A stretch of DNA of 6,972 bases from an uncultured Clostridia bacterium. Its GTDB lineage: Bacteria > Bacillota > Clostridia > Oscillospirales > CAG-272. Shown one piece after another: positions 5,566 through 6,972 of this stretch. Where the stretch lies: assembly GCA_946061315.1 (NCBI GenBank), contig CAMGRB010000070.1:1-6972 (forward strand). Reading direction: 5' to 3'. Every line of letters starts with the position of its first letter. The first letter of the stretch is position 1. The notes beneath the pieces are model-generated. The model was not told the origin of the DNA and did not search any database. It was given only the letters and a program-made list of their open reading frames with translations. A program made the translations under genes and the position numbers.

Positions 5566-6837
5566 TTGAACGAACGCAAAAAACAACTTGAATTTCTCGA
5601 TTGGGAGTTTGGCATATTCTTTCATTTTGGAATACGCTCTTTTTATCCCGGGCATAAGGATTGGGACGGGTTGGATATGCCACCCGAAAAGTTCAACCCC
5701 GAAGAGCTTGACTGCGAGCAATGGATACGCGTAGCAAAAAGTGCGGGGGCGACTTATGCGATACTTACCTGTAAGCACCACGACGGCTTTGCGCTCTGGC
5801 CCTCGAAATATTCGAGGTATAGCGTGGCAAACACACCTTGGAAAAACGGTAGGGGTGACGTTGTTCGTGAATTTACAAACGCTTGCAGAAAATACGGCTT
5901 GAAGGTCGGGCTTTACTATTCGCCTGCACAATGGGGAAAATACGCAATACCTTTTTCCACGGGGAAAGAGTACGACGACTATTTTATCGGTCAGATAGGC
6001 GAGCTCCTTACGAATTACGGCAAGATAGACTATCTCTGGTTTGACGGTTGCGGCTCCGAGGGGCACGAGTACGACAGGGCGCGCATAGTTTCCGAAATAA
6101 GCCGTATGCAACCCGAAATTTTAACCTTTTGCGACCCCGAGTGGACACCGGGTGTGCGCTGGATAGGCAACGAGGACGGATATGCCTCACTTGACAATCC
6201 GCTTGTGGTTTCCTCCGTCGATTTTTCGGAGCTTGCCACCGAGGAGCAAAGGCTTGATAAAGCGGTCTTTTTGCCCTCTGAGTGCGATTGCAGGATAAGG
6301 GACACGTGGTTTTACGACGATAACGAAAACACCATAAAAAGCCTTGACGAGCTTTTCGGTATGTACGAGATGTCCGTCGGGCACGGCTCGAATTTCCTAC
6401 TTGATATAGGTCCCGACTATCGCGGACTTTTGCCCGAGGCGGACGTGGCGCGCGTTTTGGAGTTAGGAGATAAAATACGTCGCTCTTTTTCCGTACCGCT
6501 TAATTATACCGAGCCGTCAAAATGCGGTGACACCTACACAATAGTACATAAAGAACTTGACAGAGAGGACTGGAAAATACCCGAAAAGAGCCGCCTTTCA
6601 AACTGTCTTGTGATAAAAGAGGATCTTACGAACGCTCAATCGGTCACCTCTTTCAGAATATACGGCTATCTGCCCACTTATCAAAAGAAAAAGGTGCTTC
6701 TTTTCGAGGGGCACACGGTAGGGCACAAGGTCATTTGCCGTTTCGGAGCGATACGCTCTTCAAAATTCGAGGTCGAGGTAACCGGTCATAACGGACCTTA
6801 CTCGCTCACCGAGATAAAAGCTTTTTATATAGAATAA
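5566..6837 (+). CDS. GH29 alpha-L-fucosidase, cytoplasmic
   Basis: A 423-residue glycoside hydrolase of family GH29, a retaining enzyme that releases L-fucose from fucosylated glycans. The TIM-barrel signature pieces are FGIFFHFGIRSF (about 15-26), TCKHHDGFALW (68-78) with the paired His, GLKVGLYYSPAQW (111-123), and DYLWFDG (155-161), whose Asp160 is the expected nucleophile. RWIGNEDG follows at 198-205; Glu203 is a candidate acid/base from its spacing, which is inference. GHGSNFLLDIGPD is the conserved late barrel block, and the last roughly 110 residues are a beta-rich C-terminal domain. There is no signal peptide, so it acts on glycans taken into the cell. The start is TTG 5566-5568, with GGAGG eight bases upstream; the GTG at 5557 overlaps that ribosome site and is unlikely. 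It is somewhat short for the family, and seems complete. It likely forms an operon with the next gene. Confidence 0.93.
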   Translation: MNERKKQLEFLDWEFGIFFHFGIRSFYPGHKDWDGLDMPPEKFNPEELDCEQWIRVAKSAGATYAILTCKHHDGFALWPSKYSRYSVANTPWKNGRGDVVREFTNACRKYGLKVGLYYSPAQWGKYAIPFSTGKEYDDYFIGQIGELLTNYGKIDYLWFDGCGSEGHEYDRARIVSEISRMQPEILTFCDPEWTPGVRWIGNEDGYASLDNPLVVSSVDFSELATEEQRLDKAVFLPSECDCRIRDTWFYDDNENTIKSLDELFGMYEMSVGHGSNFLLDIGPDYRGLLPEADVARVLELGDKIRRSFSVPLNYTEPSKCGDTYTIVHKELDREDWKIPEKSRLSNCLVIKEDLTNAQSVTSFRIYGYLPTYQKKKVLLFEGHTVGHKVICRFGAIRSSKFEVEVTGHNGPYSLTEIKAFYIE

Positions 6838-6851
6838 ACGGAGGCAACGTT

Positions 6852-6972
6852 ATGGAAAAAACCAAAAACGAAAAAATTCTTTCATTACTTATAATACCTT
6901 TTTTCGCCCTCTATTTTATAATACTTGCATCAGAGAGGGTACAAAGCCTTGTAAGGTCCTTTGCGGATAAGT
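6852..6972 (+). CDS. N-terminus of a membrane protein, cut by the window edge
   Basis: Forty codons are visible: a charged N-terminus (MEKTKNEKIL) and a hydrophobic segment at about residues 9-26 (SLLIIPFFALYFIILAS), then a charged stretch. This fits the first transmembrane helix of an integral membrane protein, with the N-terminus probably inside the cell. The ATG has GGAGG seven bases upstream (6840-6844) and lies 14 bases past the fucosidase stop, so the two are co-transcribed. I do not recognise the family. An uptake or processing role in fucosylated-glycan use would suit the context, but is only a guess. Confidence 0.8.
   Translation, partial: MEKTKNEKILSLLIIPFFALYFIILASERVQSLVRSFADK

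Noticed and set aside
5533..6111. 192-codon minus-strand frame opposite the fucosidase
   Set aside because: It overlaps conserved GH29 coding sequence and runs across the fucosidase promoter side with no recognisable family features.

Overview
The window looks like part of a chromosome from an anaerobic, gut-type Clostridia-like bacterium (Bacillota), possibly an uncultured lineage. This is inference. The evidence is near-consensus sigma-A-type promoters with 17-bp spacers, strong GGAGG-type ribosome binding sites, TTG start codons, a tandem glycine riboswitch in front of a sodium/amino-acid symporter, a lipoprotein built of Cys-rich and Ig-like repeats, and a cytoplasmic GH29 fucosidase. No mobile element, CRISPR array, tRNA or rRNA was seen.

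Left part (1-799): the first 93 codons of an AGCS-family sodium:alanine/glycine symporter run leftward off the edge. The 392-nt leader region between its ATG and its promoter holds a complete two-aptamer glycine riboswitch, including both P1 helices and a leader-linker kink-turn helix, followed by an intrinsic terminator. The terminator's left arm copies the 3' strand of aptamer 2's P1 helix, which suggests a specific switching model. A short heptad-like repeat and a perfect 18-bp terminator palindrome separate this unit from the next.

Middle (810-4864): a single leftward gene encodes a 1309-residue lipoprotein. It has a lipobox signal peptide, about ten Cys-rich CxxC modules (five of them close copies of 47-48 residues), a series of beta-rich Ig-like modules and a C-terminal beta-rich domain. 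Its promoter is close to consensus, and the 5' end of its transcript can fold into a small three-way junction.

Right part (4951-6972): a barstar-family gene (leftward) and a GH29 alpha-L-fucosidase gene (rightward) are divergently transcribed from two clear promoters in a 228-bp gap. The fucosidase is followed after 14 bp by the start of a membrane protein, so the two probably form an operon that continues beyond the window.

The genes do not form one evident pathway. Themes are amino-acid uptake under glycine control, a surface lipoprotein, an orphan RNase-inhibitor-like protein and intracellular use of fucosylated glycans. I see no clear new multi-gene system. The most interesting items are the switching logic of the glycine riboswitch, the repeat lipoprotein with its folded 5' leader, and the palindrome over the fucosidase promoter.
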